From contig NZ_JAGPYQ010000001.1 of the NCBI RefSeq assembly GCF_018070025.1, positions 8,060,001 to 8,124,000 on the forward strand: 64,000 nt of DNA, written 5' to 3'. The notes under the pieces are model-generated. The model did not search any database. It was given only the letters and a program-made list of their open reading frames with translations, and was not told the origin of the DNA. The first letter of the stretch is position 1. Each line of letters begins with the position of its first letter. The translations under genes were made by a program, and so were the position numbers. Source of the DNA: Streptomyces liliiviolaceus (GTDB taxonomy: Bacteria > Actinomycetota > Actinomycetes > Streptomycetales > Streptomycetaceae). Below, piece after piece: positions 57,012 through 64,000 of the stretch.

Positions 57012-58292
57012 TTACTTCTCCTTGGCGGGAGCCTCGTCCTCGGGCCCGGTCGCGGTCGGCGACACGGCCGGCGTCTCGGCCGGAGTGGCCGCGACCTCCG
57101 CGACCTCCGCCGCCACCGCGGCCGAGGTCGCCGCGGACTCCGCGAGCACCTCGTCGGCCACCAGCTCCGCCGCCTGCTTCGCGACGGTCAGCAGCACGGT
57201 GTCCTGCGGTGCCTGGTCCTCGAAGTTCTCGGGGTGGTGGCAGGCGACCTGCTGGCCGGGCTTCAGCTCCAGGAGCGGCGGCTCGGTGGTCGTGCAGATC
57301 TGCGTGGCCTTCCAGCACCGGGTGTGGAAGCGGCAGCCGCTCGGCGGCGCGATCGGCGAGGGCACGTCTCCCTGGAGCAGGATGCGCTCGCTCTTGGCCG
57401 ACTTGCGCCGCGGGTCCGGGATCGGCACGGCCGACATGAGCGCCTTGGTGTACGGGTGCATCGGCGCCTTGTACAGCGAGTCGCGGTCGGCCAGCTCGAC
57501 GATCTTGCCGAGGTACATCACGGCGATACGGTCCGAGACATGGCGTACGACGGACAGGTCGTGCGCGATGATCACGTACGTGAGGCCGAGCTCCTGCTGG
57601 AGGTCGTCCAGCAGGTTCACCACCTGCGCCTGGATCGACACGTCGAGCGCGGAGACCGGCTCGTCCGCCACGACCATCTTCGGGTTGAGCGCGAGCGCGC
57701 GGGCGATGCCGATGCGCTGACGCTGGCCGCCGGAGAACTCGTGCGGGTAGCGGTTGTAGTGCTCGGGGTTGAGCCCGACCACCGACAGCAGCCGCTGGAC
57801 CTCCTTCTTGACCCCGCCCTCGGGCGTGACGCCCTGGAGCTTGAAGGGGGCGCTGATGATCGTGCCGATGGTGTGGCGCGGGTTCAGCGACGAGTAGGGG
57901 TCCTGGAAGATCATCTGGACGTCACGGCGCATCGGACGCATCGCGCCGACACCGAGGTGCGTGATGTCCTTGCCCTCGAACTCGACCTTGCCCGCGGTCG
58001 GTTCGAGGAGCCGCGTGATCAGCCGGCCCATCGTCGACTTGCCGCAGCCGGACTCGCCCACGACGCCCAGGGTCTCACCGGACTTGACCTCGAAGTCGAG
58101 GCCGTCGACCGCCCGCACCGCGCCGACCTGCCGCTGGAGCAGGCCCTTGCGGATCGGGAAGTGCTTCTGCAGCCCGGTCACCTTCAGGAGCGTCTCGCCG
58201 GGAGCGGCGTCCCTGGTGAGGGTCGCACCCGAGGCCACGCCTTCGCGCCGTGCGGAGTCGGCCACTGGTTTGTCCTCTGCTTTGTCACTCAC
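57012..58292 (-). CDS. Peptide ABC transporter ATP-binding protein (OppF/DppF-type)
   Basis: 426 residues. Walker [22 protein letters not shown]-loop, signature [20 protein letters not shown], Walker [21 protein letters not shown], and the C-terminal oligopeptide HPY element ([15 protein letters not shown]). The last 60 residues are an unusual Ala/Glu/Pro-rich extension ([20 protein letters not shown]). GTG at 58290-58292 overlaps the previous ATPase stop (GTGA). Confidence 0.93.
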   Translation of the reverse strand: MSDKAEDKPVADSARREGVASGATLTRDAAPGETLLKVTGLQKHFPIRKGLLQRQVGAVRAVDGLDFEVKSGETLGVVGESGCGKSTMGRLITRLLEPTAGKVEFEGKDITHLGVGAMRPMRRDVQMIFQDPYSSLNPRHTIGTIISAPFKLQGVTPEGGVKKEVQRLLSVVGLNPEHYNRYPHEFSGGQRQRIGIARALALNPKMVVADEPVSALDVSIQAQVVNLLDDLQQELGLTYVIIAHDLSVVRHVSDRIAVMYLGKIVELADRDSLYKAPMHPYTKALMSAVPIPDPRRKSAKSERILLQGDVPSPIAPPSGCRFHTRCWKATQICTTTEPPLLELKPGQQVACHHPENFEDQAPQDTVLLTVAKQAAELVADEVLAESAATSAAVAAEVAEVAATPAETPAVSPTATGPEDEAPAKEK

Positions 58293-59386
58293 AGCTTCGG
58301 CGCAATCTCTTCGGTCCAGATCCGTTCCCGCTGCTCCGGTGTCATGTGACAGGCGGCCCAGTGCCGGCCGCCGACCTCGGCCAGTTCCGGACGGACCGTG
58401 CGGGTGACGTTGTCCTTGGGTACGTCCGCGTACGCGCAGCGCGGGTTGAAGGCGCAGCCCGTCGGGAGGTTGATCAGCGAGGGCGGGGAGCCCTTGACCG
58501 GGATGAGCCGTTCGGTCTGCTCACGGTCGAGCCGCGGCATCGAACCCAGCAGACCCCAGGTGTAGGGGTGCTTGGGCTCGTAGAAGACCTTCTCGGCCGG
58601 ACCCCGCTCGATGCAGCGGCCGCCGTACATCACCAGGATGTCGTCGGAGAGTTCGGCGACGACGCCCAGGTCGTGGGTGATGACGATGACCGCGGAGCCG
58701 AACTCCTTCTGCAGGTCCCGGATGAGGTCGAGGATCTGCGCCTGGACGGTCACGTCCAGGGCGGTCGTCGGCTCGTCCGCGATCAGCAGTTCGGGGTTGT
58801 TGACCAGCGACATCGCGATCATCGCGCGCTGACGCATACCGCCCGAGAACTCGTGCGGGTAGCTGTCGACGCGCTTGTCCGGCTGCGGGATGCCGACGCG
58901 GTCGAGCATCTCGACGGCCCGCCGGCGGGCCGTCTTCTTGTCGACCTTGTGGTGGATCCGGTAGGCCTCCACGATCTGGTGGCCGATCGTGTAGTACGGG
59001 TGCAGCGCCGACAGCGGGTCCTGGAAGATCATCGCCATCTCGCGGCCACGCAGCTTGCGCACGTGGTCGGGGTCGGCGGTGAGCAGCTCGGTGCCGTCCA
59101 GCCAGATCTCGCCGGAGATCTGCGCCTTGCGCTTGCCGTACTGGCCGGTCGTGTGCAGGCCCATGATGCCGAGCGAGGTCACCGACTTGCCCGAACCCGA
59201 CTCGCCCACGATGCCGAGGGTCTTGCCCTTCTCCAGCGAGAAGCTGAGCCCGTCGACGGACTTGACCAGTCCGTCGTCGGTCGGGAAGTGCACCTTGAGG
59301 TCGCGGACTTCGAGGAAGGCGGAGGGCGCGGGCGAGTCCTTGACGGGCTCCCCCACGGCGGCTCCGCTCTTGCTGAGTTCGGTCAT
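58289..59386 (-). CDS. Peptide ABC transporter ATP-binding protein (OppD/DppD-type)
   Basis: 365 residues. Walker [21 protein letters not shown], signature [20 protein letters not shown], Walker [22 protein letters not shown]-terminal HPY-type [20 protein letters not shown] (without the last Cys of the motif). The ATG at 59384-59386 overlaps the permease stop (ATGA), so translation is coupled. Confidence 0.93.
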   Translation of the reverse strand: MTELSKSGAAVGEPVKDSPAPSAFLEVRDLKVHFPTDDGLVKSVDGLSFSLEKGKTLGIVGESGSGKSVTSLGIMGLHTTGQYGKRKAQISGEIWLDGTELLTADPDHVRKLRGREMAMIFQDPLSALHPYYTIGHQIVEAYRIHHKVDKKTARRRAVEMLDRVGIPQPDKRVDSYPHEFSGGMRQRAMIAMSLVNNPELLIADEPTTALDVTVQAQILDLIRDLQKEFGSAVIVITHDLGVVAELSDDILVMYGGRCIERGPAEKVFYEPKHPYTWGLLGSMPRLDREQTERLIPVKGSPPSLINLPTGCAFNPRCAYADVPKDNVTRTVRPELAEVGGRHWAACHMTPEQRERIWTEEIAPKL

Positions 59387-60381
59387 GAGAGCCTCACTCG
59401 GGGGTCGATCACGGCGTACAGCAGGTCGACCAGCAGGTTCGCGACGATCACCGCGAGCGAGGTGATCAGCGTGACGCCCAGGATGACGGGCAGGTCCTTG
59501 TCGCTGATCGCCTTGAGGACGGCCTGTCCGAGTCCGGGAAGGCTGAAGGTGGTCTCGGTGAGGATCGCGCCACCGATCAGCGCGCCGAGGTCCATGCCGA
59601 GCATGGTGAGGATCGGCGTCATGGTGGAACGCATCGCGTGCTTTCCGATGACGACGGGTTCGGTCAGGCCCTTGGCACGGGCCGTCCGGATGTAGTCCTC
59701 GCCCAGGACCTCCATCATGGTGGCTCTGGTGATGCGGGCGTACATCGCGGCGTACAGGAAGGCGAGCGTGATCCAGGGGAGGATCATGCCGCCGAACCAG
59801 CCGGTGAAGCTCTCTTCGAGAGGTACGTAGCTGCCGTCGATCCAGCCCAGTCCGTAGCTGAAGATCGCCAGCGAGAGCATGCCGGTGAAGTAGATGGGGA
59901 GCGAGACGCCGCCGAGGGCGACGATCATCGCGCCACGGTCCCAGACGGAACCGCGCTTGAGCGCGGAGAGCACACCCGCCGCCACACCGAAGAGCAGCCA
60001 CAGGATGGCGGCACCGAGCGCGAGACCCAGGGTCACCGGGAAGCGGTCGGTGAGCACCGGCCAGATGGCCTGCTCGCTGCGGAAGGAGTAACCGAAGCAG
60101 GGCGCCGCGCACTCCGTGACGTCGCCGCCACCCGAGTACGTACGGCCTACGAAGATGCCTTTGAAGAACTCCCAGACCTGGGCGAAGATCGGGTCTGCCA
60201 GACCGAGCTTCTGCCGCACGGCCTCGATGGCCGCAGGGTCCGCCTGCTTGCCGACGAACATCGTGGCCGGGTCCACGCCCGCCCAGCGGGGGACGAGGAA
60301 GAAGATGCAGAAGACCACCAGGATGATGATCACCAGCATCACTGCGGCGGCGAAGAGCCGCCTGATGAGGTATGCGAGCAC
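59383..60381 (-). CDS. Peptide ABC transporter permease (DppB-type)
   Basis: 332 residues. N-terminal helix LAYLIRRLFAAAVMLVIIIL, several further membrane helices, and the EAA-type loop EVLGEDYIRTARAKGLTEPV. An extracytoplasmic stretch carries CAAPCFGYSF, a Cys pair. The GTG at 60379-60381 is used since it is downstream of the hairpin at 60404-60438; a GTG at 60412-60414, which would be inside it, has a GGAAG site but is less likely. Confidence 0.92.
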   Translation of the reverse strand: MLAYLIRRLFAAAVMLVIIILVVFCIFFLVPRWAGVDPATMFVGKQADPAAIEAVRQKLGLADPIFAQVWEFFKGIFVGRTYSGGGDVTECAAPCFGYSFRSEQAIWPVLTDRFPVTLGLALGAAILWLLFGVAAGVLSALKRGSVWDRGAMIVALGGVSLPIYFTGMLSLAIFSYGLGWIDGSYVPLEESFTGWFGGMILPWITLAFLYAAMYARITRATMMEVLGEDYIRTARAKGLTEPVVIGKHAMRSTMTPILTMLGMDLGALIGGAILTETTFSLPGLGQAVLKAISDKDLPVILGVTLITSLAVIVANLLVDLLYAVIDPRVRLS

Positions 60382-60403
60382 TGCTCTCGGCCCGGCGGCG
60401 GGG

Positions 60404-60438
60404 CCGCGGGCCACCGGAGGTCTTCCGGTGGCCCGCGG
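60404..60438 (-). terminator. Strong hairpin between binding protein and second permease genes
   Basis: CCGCGGGCCACCGGA (60404-60418), loop GGTCT, TCCGGTGGCCCGCGG (60424-60438): 15 perfect pairs. It lies 61 bp after the binding-protein stop. Such a hairpin likely attenuates or stabilises the upstream mRNA, so binding protein exceeds the membrane parts. Confidence 0.75.
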
Positions 60439-60498
60439 GTCACGCCGCGCCGGCCTTCACCTGCCTTTCGTGCCGTATGGCGGGTGCGCCGGTCGGTG

Positions 60499-62289
60499 TT
60501 ACTTCTTCAGGCCGAGGTTGACGAAGTCGTACTGACCGCTGTAACCGTCGGTGGTGTAGACGTTCGCCAGACGGCTCGAACGCCAGTTGATGAACTTCTC
60601 GAAGACGAAGGGCAGGTAGTAACCGCCCTCCATGACCTTGTGGTTGATCTCCGTGGAGATCGCGGCCTTCTTCGTGGAGTCGAGCTCCTTGGTGTAGCTG
60701 TCGAAGAGTCCGTCGATCGTCTTGTCCTTGATCAGGGCGAAGTTGTTGTTGCCGCTCTCAAGGATGTAGTCGCCGCTCCACAGGGGCAGGCCGTAACCCT
60801 GGACGCTGGGGAAGTCGGGACCCCAGCCCATGATGATGATGCCGTAGCCCTTCTTCTTGACGTTCGAGGGGCTACCGATGATGCCGGTGGTCTGGGCACC
60901 GTCGAACTGCTCGATGTCGACGGTGATGCCGACCTTCTTCAGCGACGCCTGGAGGGACTCGGCGGTCGCCACCTCGACGGGCTTGTTGTTGCGGACCGCG
61001 ATGGTGGTCTTGAAGCCGTTCGGCTTGCCGCAGGCCTTGAGCTCTTCCTTGGCCTTGGCGACGTTGCCCTTCTTGTTCGCGGTCGCCGACTCGTACGGGT
61101 CGTACTTCTGGCCCTCGGAGCCCGGGACCGACGGCGGCAGCATGTTGGTACCGATGTCTCCACCGGCGACCGGGCCGCCACGAGCGGTCTGGAGCGACTC
61201 GTGGTCGGCACCGTAGATCACGGCCTTGCGGCAGTGCTCGTTGTCGAACGGCTTGACGCTCTGCGGGAAGACCGCGTAGCGGATGTAGCCGGAGACCGGG
61301 TTGTCCAGGTTCTCCTTGTGCTCCTTCAGGGCGGTGGTGCGGCCCTGCGGGGAGAGACCGGTCTGGCCGATGTCCAGGTCGTAGTCGCCCTTGATCAGGC
61401 GCTGGTCCATGTCATTGGCGTTGGTGAAGAAGTCGACCGTGATCTTGTCCGGGTAGGCCTTGCGGATCGGGTCCGAGGCCTGCTTCCACTCGGTGTTGCG
61501 GACGAGCACGATGCCCTTGCTGGGCGTGTACGACTGGAACTTGTACGGGCCGGACGAGAACGGCTTCAGGCCGTACTTGGACTTGGTGTCCTTGTCCTGG
61601 CGGACCGGGGAGGCCGAGGTCAGCGCGAGCATCTCCTCGAAGTCCGAGTTCGCCTCGGGCAGCTTGAAGATGATCGTCTTGTCGTCGGGCGTCTCGATGG
61701 CCTTCAGACCGAGCTTGTCCGCGGACTTGTCCTTGTACGGGCCCTTGTACTCCTTCTTCGGGTCGAGGACCTGCTGAAGGTAGATCGGACCGCCGGAGAG
61801 CACGTCCTGCGCCCACGCGCGCTCGATGCCGTACTTGACGTCCTTGGAGGTGATGGGCTTGCCATCCTCCCAGGTCGACCCGTCACGCAGCGTGTACGTG
61901 TAGGTCTTGCCGTCGTCCGAGACCTTCGCGGCCGCGGTGGCGAGGTCCGGGGTGACCTTGGCACCGTCGGCGCCCGGCGCGGTCGCGTTGGTGACCAGCT
62001 GGCGGCTGTAGTACCGGGAGAAGTTCCACATGAAGCCGTAGTAACCGCGGGTGGTGTCCCACGAGTCGGCATCCTGGGCGCCCGCGAACTTGAGCGTGCC
62101 GCCCTTCTTGGCGAGGGAGGCCTGGGCGACCTTGTTGTTCGCGGCGTCGAAGCCGGCCGCGCCGGTCTTCGAACCGCCCCCGTCGTCGTCGTTGCCGCCG
62201 CCGCACGCCGCCGTGGACAGCAGTGCAGCGACCACGGCTGCGGCGGCCACGGCCTGCTTGCGCCGCCCTGTGGTGCGTTGGGTACTCAC
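60499..62289 (-). CDS. Peptide-binding lipoprotein (SBP family 5)
   Basis: 596 residues. GTG at 62287-62289 with GGAGG 6 bp upstream. Signal peptide with basic N-terminus (TQRTTGRRKQAVAAAAVVAA) and lipobox (STAAC), then a Gly/Asp spacer. Family 5 peptide-binding motifs: TYTYTLRDGSTWEDGKPITS, GPYKFQSYTPSKGIVLVRN, and PLWSGDYILESGNNNF. It delivers peptides to the permease. Same permease-binding protein-permease-ATPase-ATPase order as bldK, which in S. coelicolor takes up an extracellular developmental peptide. Confidence 0.94.
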   Translation of the reverse strand: MSTQRTTGRRKQAVAAAAVVAALLSTAACGGGNDDDGGGSKTGAAGFDAANNKVAQASLAKKGGTLKFAGAQDADSWDTTRGYYGFMWNFSRYYSRQLVTNATAPGADGAKVTPDLATAAAKVSDDGKTYTYTLRDGSTWEDGKPITSKDVKYGIERAWAQDVLSGGPIYLQQVLDPKKEYKGPYKDKSADKLGLKAIETPDDKTIIFKLPEANSDFEEMLALTSASPVRQDKDTKSKYGLKPFSSGPYKFQSYTPSKGIVLVRNTEWKQASDPIRKAYPDKITVDFFTNANDMDQRLIKGDYDLDIGQTGLSPQGRTTALKEHKENLDNPVSGYIRYAVFPQSVKPFDNEHCRKAVIYGADHESLQTARGGPVAGGDIGTNMLPPSVPGSEGQKYDPYESATANKKGNVAKAKEELKACGKPNGFKTTIAVRNNKPVEVATAESLQASLKKVGITVDIEQFDGAQTTGIIGSPSNVKKKGYGIIIMGWGPDFPSVQGYGLPLWSGDYILESGNNNFALIKDKTIDGLFDSYTKELDSTKKAAISTEINHKVMEGGYYLPFVFEKFINWRSSRLANVYTTDGYSGQYDFVNLGLKK

Positions 62290-62350
62290 TCGGATCCTCC
62301 GATATGTAGCGGCCCGTCGACAGATGACGGGCCCTTGGGGGTACGGCAGT

Positions 62351-63364
62351 TCAGCGGGAGCCCTTCGGGTCGAGCGCGTCACGCACGCCGTCACCGAAGA
62401 GGTTGAAGGAGAGCACCGTGATGAAGATCGCCACACCCGGGATCACCATGTACATGGGATCCGACTCGTAGTAGTCGATCGCGGCGGAGAGCATCTGCCC
62501 CCACGAGGCGGTCGGCGGCTTGACGCCGACGCCCAGGAAGCTGAGCGCCGCCTCGGTGAGGATGTTGGTCGGGATCATCATCGTCGTGTACACGATGATC
62601 GGCGCGACCAGGTTGGGCAGCAGCTCCTTGAACAGGATGTAGAACCGTCCGGCTCCGAGGCTGCGCGCGGCTTCGACGTACTCGCGTTCGCGCAGGGAGA
62701 GCGTCTGGCCGCGGACCACGCGGCCGACGTAGGGCCAGCCGAAGAAGCCGATGACCAGGATCATCACGAACAGGCGCACGCCCGTGCCGGTCAGACCCAG
62801 CATCTGGTTCGGCATGACCGAGACCAGCGCGATGATGAAGAGCAGCTGCGGGAAGGCCAGCAGGCCGTCCATGACGCGGCTGACGGTCGCGTCGACCCAG
62901 CCGCCGAAGTAGCCGGCGAGCACGCCGAGGATCGTGCCGAGCACCACGGCCACCAGGGCCGACAGGAAGCCGACCAGCAGAGAGATCCGGGCTCCGTAGA
63001 CGATCCGGGCGAAGATGTCGCGGCCGTTGACGGGTTCGACACCGAAGAGGTGGTCCCCGCTGATGCCGCCGTAGGCCCCCTTGGGGGTCGAGAAGAGCGG
63101 GTCGATCAGGTCCTCGTGGTGCGTTTCGGGGTCCTGGCCGACCAGGTTCGCGATCACGGGCGCGAGCAGGGCGATCAGGATCAGCAGAAGCACGACCATG
63201 CCGCCGGCGAGGGCCAGCTTGTCGCGCTTCAGGCGCTCCCAGGCGATGCGGCCGAGGGAACGTCCTTGTACCGCCTTCGCCTCGGCGGAGCCGGCAACGA
63301 GCGCCGCCTCTTCGGCCGCGCTCGGCGCGGCTTCGGCCGTCGGCTCGTGCAATGGTGCCGTCAT
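62351..63364 (-). CDS. Peptide ABC transporter permease (DppC-type)
   Basis: 337 residues, ATG 63362-63364 with GAGAGGGG upstream. N-terminal cytoplasmic region about 50 residues, membrane helix LAGGMVVLLLILIALLAPVI, OppC-type DHLFGVEPVNGRDIFARIVY and EAA-like EREYVEAARSLGAGRFYILF. C-terminus is IPGVAIFITVLSFNLFGDGV. First gene of the transporter cluster; 61 bp to the binding protein. Confidence 0.92.
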   Translation of the reverse strand: MTAPLHEPTAEAAPSAAEEAALVAGSAEAKAVQGRSLGRIAWERLKRDKLALAGGMVVLLLILIALLAPVIANLVGQDPETHHEDLIDPLFSTPKGAYGGISGDHLFGVEPVNGRDIFARIVYGARISLLVGFLSALVAVVLGTILGVLAGYFGGWVDATVSRVMDGLLAFPQLLFIIALVSVMPNQMLGLTGTGVRLFVMILVIGFFGWPYVGRVVRGQTLSLREREYVEAARSLGAGRFYILFKELLPNLVAPIIVYTTMMIPTNILTEAALSFLGVGVKPPTASWGQMLSAAIDYYESDPMYMVIPGVAIFITVLSFNLFGDGVRDALDPKGSR

Positions 63365-63446
63365 CGTGGCAGGGACCCCTCTCAACCGGCGGTAGCCGGC
63401 CCACGCTTGCCGCTGTAGCGGCGTGATCAGTCCGTCGTACACATCT

Positions 63447-63462
63447 GGAGGTTTAAACCTCC
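63447..63462. promoter_or_regulatory. 16-bp perfect palindrome upstream of the peptide transporter
   Basis: GGAGGTTTAAACCTCC, 82 bp upstream of the permease start. It covers the candidate -10 of the leftward promoter and looks like a repressor site. The regulator is unknown. Confidence 0.5.
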
Positions 63463-63710
63463 TGGACCGGGAGTCTTCAACGCCCCGGTGATCTGAAGCC
63501 AGACCTGAAGGCGAATGGATGCGCAACCGTGATGCCGTCAGGAGGGTTCCGTTATCCGAACGCCGGGTAACGGGGGTCGGACACATGACACTTGGGGCGA
63601 AACGGGCCTCGCAACCCATTTACCCGCGTAGATCGGGACATTCCACCCAGCGGCGGTACAGGTGTGGGAGCAGATGCTCCACTGGGTGGACTCCGCCTGA
63701 CGGATCACGA

Positions 63711-63726
63711 CCATCCGGCTGGATGG
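63711..63726 (-). terminator. Small hairpin after the SseB-like gene
   Basis: CCATCC-GGCT-GGATGG, a 6-bp perfect stem 21 bp beyond the stop of the partial gene at 63748. Probably its terminator. Confidence 0.5.
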
Positions 63727-63747
63727 ACCGTGTCCCTCCAGATCATC

Positions 63748-64000
63748 TCAGTACGTGCCGGGGAATCCGTAACCGCCCGCCGCGGGCGCCTGGACGGGAG
63801 CCGCGTGCGCCTCCCGGTCGTAGAACGGCCGCGCGTTGGCGCGCAGCCACAGAGCCACCGGGTCGTACTCGTCCGACATCGCGACGGTCGACACCGGCAG
63901 CCCGTCCGGCACCGCGCCGATCGACTGCTGCATCATCGCCCGCACCGAGTCCACGGCCGGCGGGCTGGTGTCGTACACATCGAGCCCGATGGCCAGGTAC
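63748..64000 (-). CDS. Probable SseB-type protein, C-terminal part (partial)
   Basis: 84 codons of the 3' end; the frame enters from beyond 64000 (first visible residues YLAIGLDVYDTSPPAVDSVR). Conserved features are IGAVPDGLPVSTVAMSDEYD and PVALWLRANARPFYDRE, which recall the C-terminal domain of enhanced serine sensitivity protein SseB of actinobacteria. The tail (APVQAPAAGGYGFPGTY) is low complexity. The name rests on memory of the family; start and most of the gene lie outside the window. Confidence 0.55.
   Translation of the reverse strand, partial: YLAIGLDVYDTSPPAVDSVRAMMQQSIGAVPDGLPVSTVAMSDEYDPVALWLRANARPFYDREAHAAPVQAPAAGGYGFPGTY

Larger units (their letters stand above)
63365..63747. 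other. 383-bp intergenic region with palindrome and hairpins
   Basis: No gene. It holds the palindrome at 63447-63462, a candidate leftward promoter TTGAAG-17-TTTAAA (complements of 63475-63480 and 63452-63457) that overlaps it, the inverted repeat TCCACCCAG/CTGGGTGGA (63642-63650, 63682-63690), and the SseB-side hairpin at 63711-63726. The promoter elements are weak matches. Confidence 0.4.

Noticed and set aside
58289..60112. 607-codon frame as a permease-ATPase fusion
   Set aside because: The first part is an out-of-frame shadow of the permease gene; the ATPase starts at 59386 on an ATGA overlap.

Overview
The window looks like a core chromosomal segment of a Streptomyces species. The evidence is very high G+C with strong third-position GC bias, frequent GTG starts, GGAGG-type ribosome sites, many ATGA/GTGA stop-start overlaps, and several recognisable actinomycete gene blocks. 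From memory the gene order (proline catabolism, ilvBN-ilvC-serA, a GGDEF-EAL gene, gatCAB, a second GGDEF-EAL gene, ligA, mnmA, a cysteine desulfurase, a five-gene peptide ABC transporter) resembles the SCO5475-SCO5520 region of S. coelicolor, read in reverse. I could not run a comparison. I see no tRNA, rRNA, CRISPR array or complete insertion sequence.

Layout. 1-1516: a partial LysR regulator, divergent from an NADP-dependent oxidoreductase, with a perfect inverted repeat between them. 1671-5753: proline dehydrogenase and pyrroline-5-carboxylate dehydrogenase, with a divergent PucR-type regulator. 5730-14930: a 2917-residue secreted SpvB/FG-GAP/RHS polymorphic toxin with a variable C-terminal domain that carries a His/Cys pair, followed after 3 bp by a probable immunity gene. 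15193-17485: a TetR regulator and divergent drug-efflux MFS protein, ended by a perfect 72-bp palindrome. 17666-23370: the branched-chain amino acid genes ilvB-ilvN-ilvC plus serA, with a transcription attenuator upstream of ilvB (13-residue leader peptide with Ile-Leu-Val-Leu, then an intrinsic terminator). 23404-26568: a membrane PAS-GGDEF-EAL protein.

26801-37863: accessory metabolism and regulation. It holds a hydroxyacid dehydrogenase, an aldo/keto reductase, a lipoprotein PQQ-type sugar dehydrogenase, a LuxR-family ATPase translationally coupled to a 64-residue protein, an uncharacterised membrane protein, a GNAT acetyltransferase and an MMPL exporter. 38292-41866: the gatC-gatA-(small membrane protein)-gatB operon for Gln-tRNA synthesis. 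42060-44384: a second GGDEF-EAL membrane protein, probably the RmdB orthologue. 44647-49214: a coupled block of LOG-family protein, SDR, MetE-C-like protein and ligA. 49365-53740: DUF427, mnmA, a Tat-exported amidase, a DUF1761-like membrane protein, a cysteine desulfurase and a DUF4190-like protein. The desulfurase may supply the sulfur that MnmA uses. 53809-55169: a small membrane protein and TetR regulator sharing a two-box operator region, and a lipoprotein with PSGx repeats. 55323-56942: a thioesterase-like protein and a TRIC-family channel. 57012-63364: a peptide ABC transporter in the order permease-binding protein-permease-ATPase-ATPase, the same architecture as bldK. 63748-64000: the C-terminal end of a probable SseB-type protein running off the window.

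The items most worth a second look are the RHS toxin/immunity pair, the ilvB attenuator, the new operator-like palindromes (LysR, TetR/MFS, MMPL, TetR pair, peptide transporter), the LuxR N-terminal repeats and the small coupled proteins inside conserved operons.
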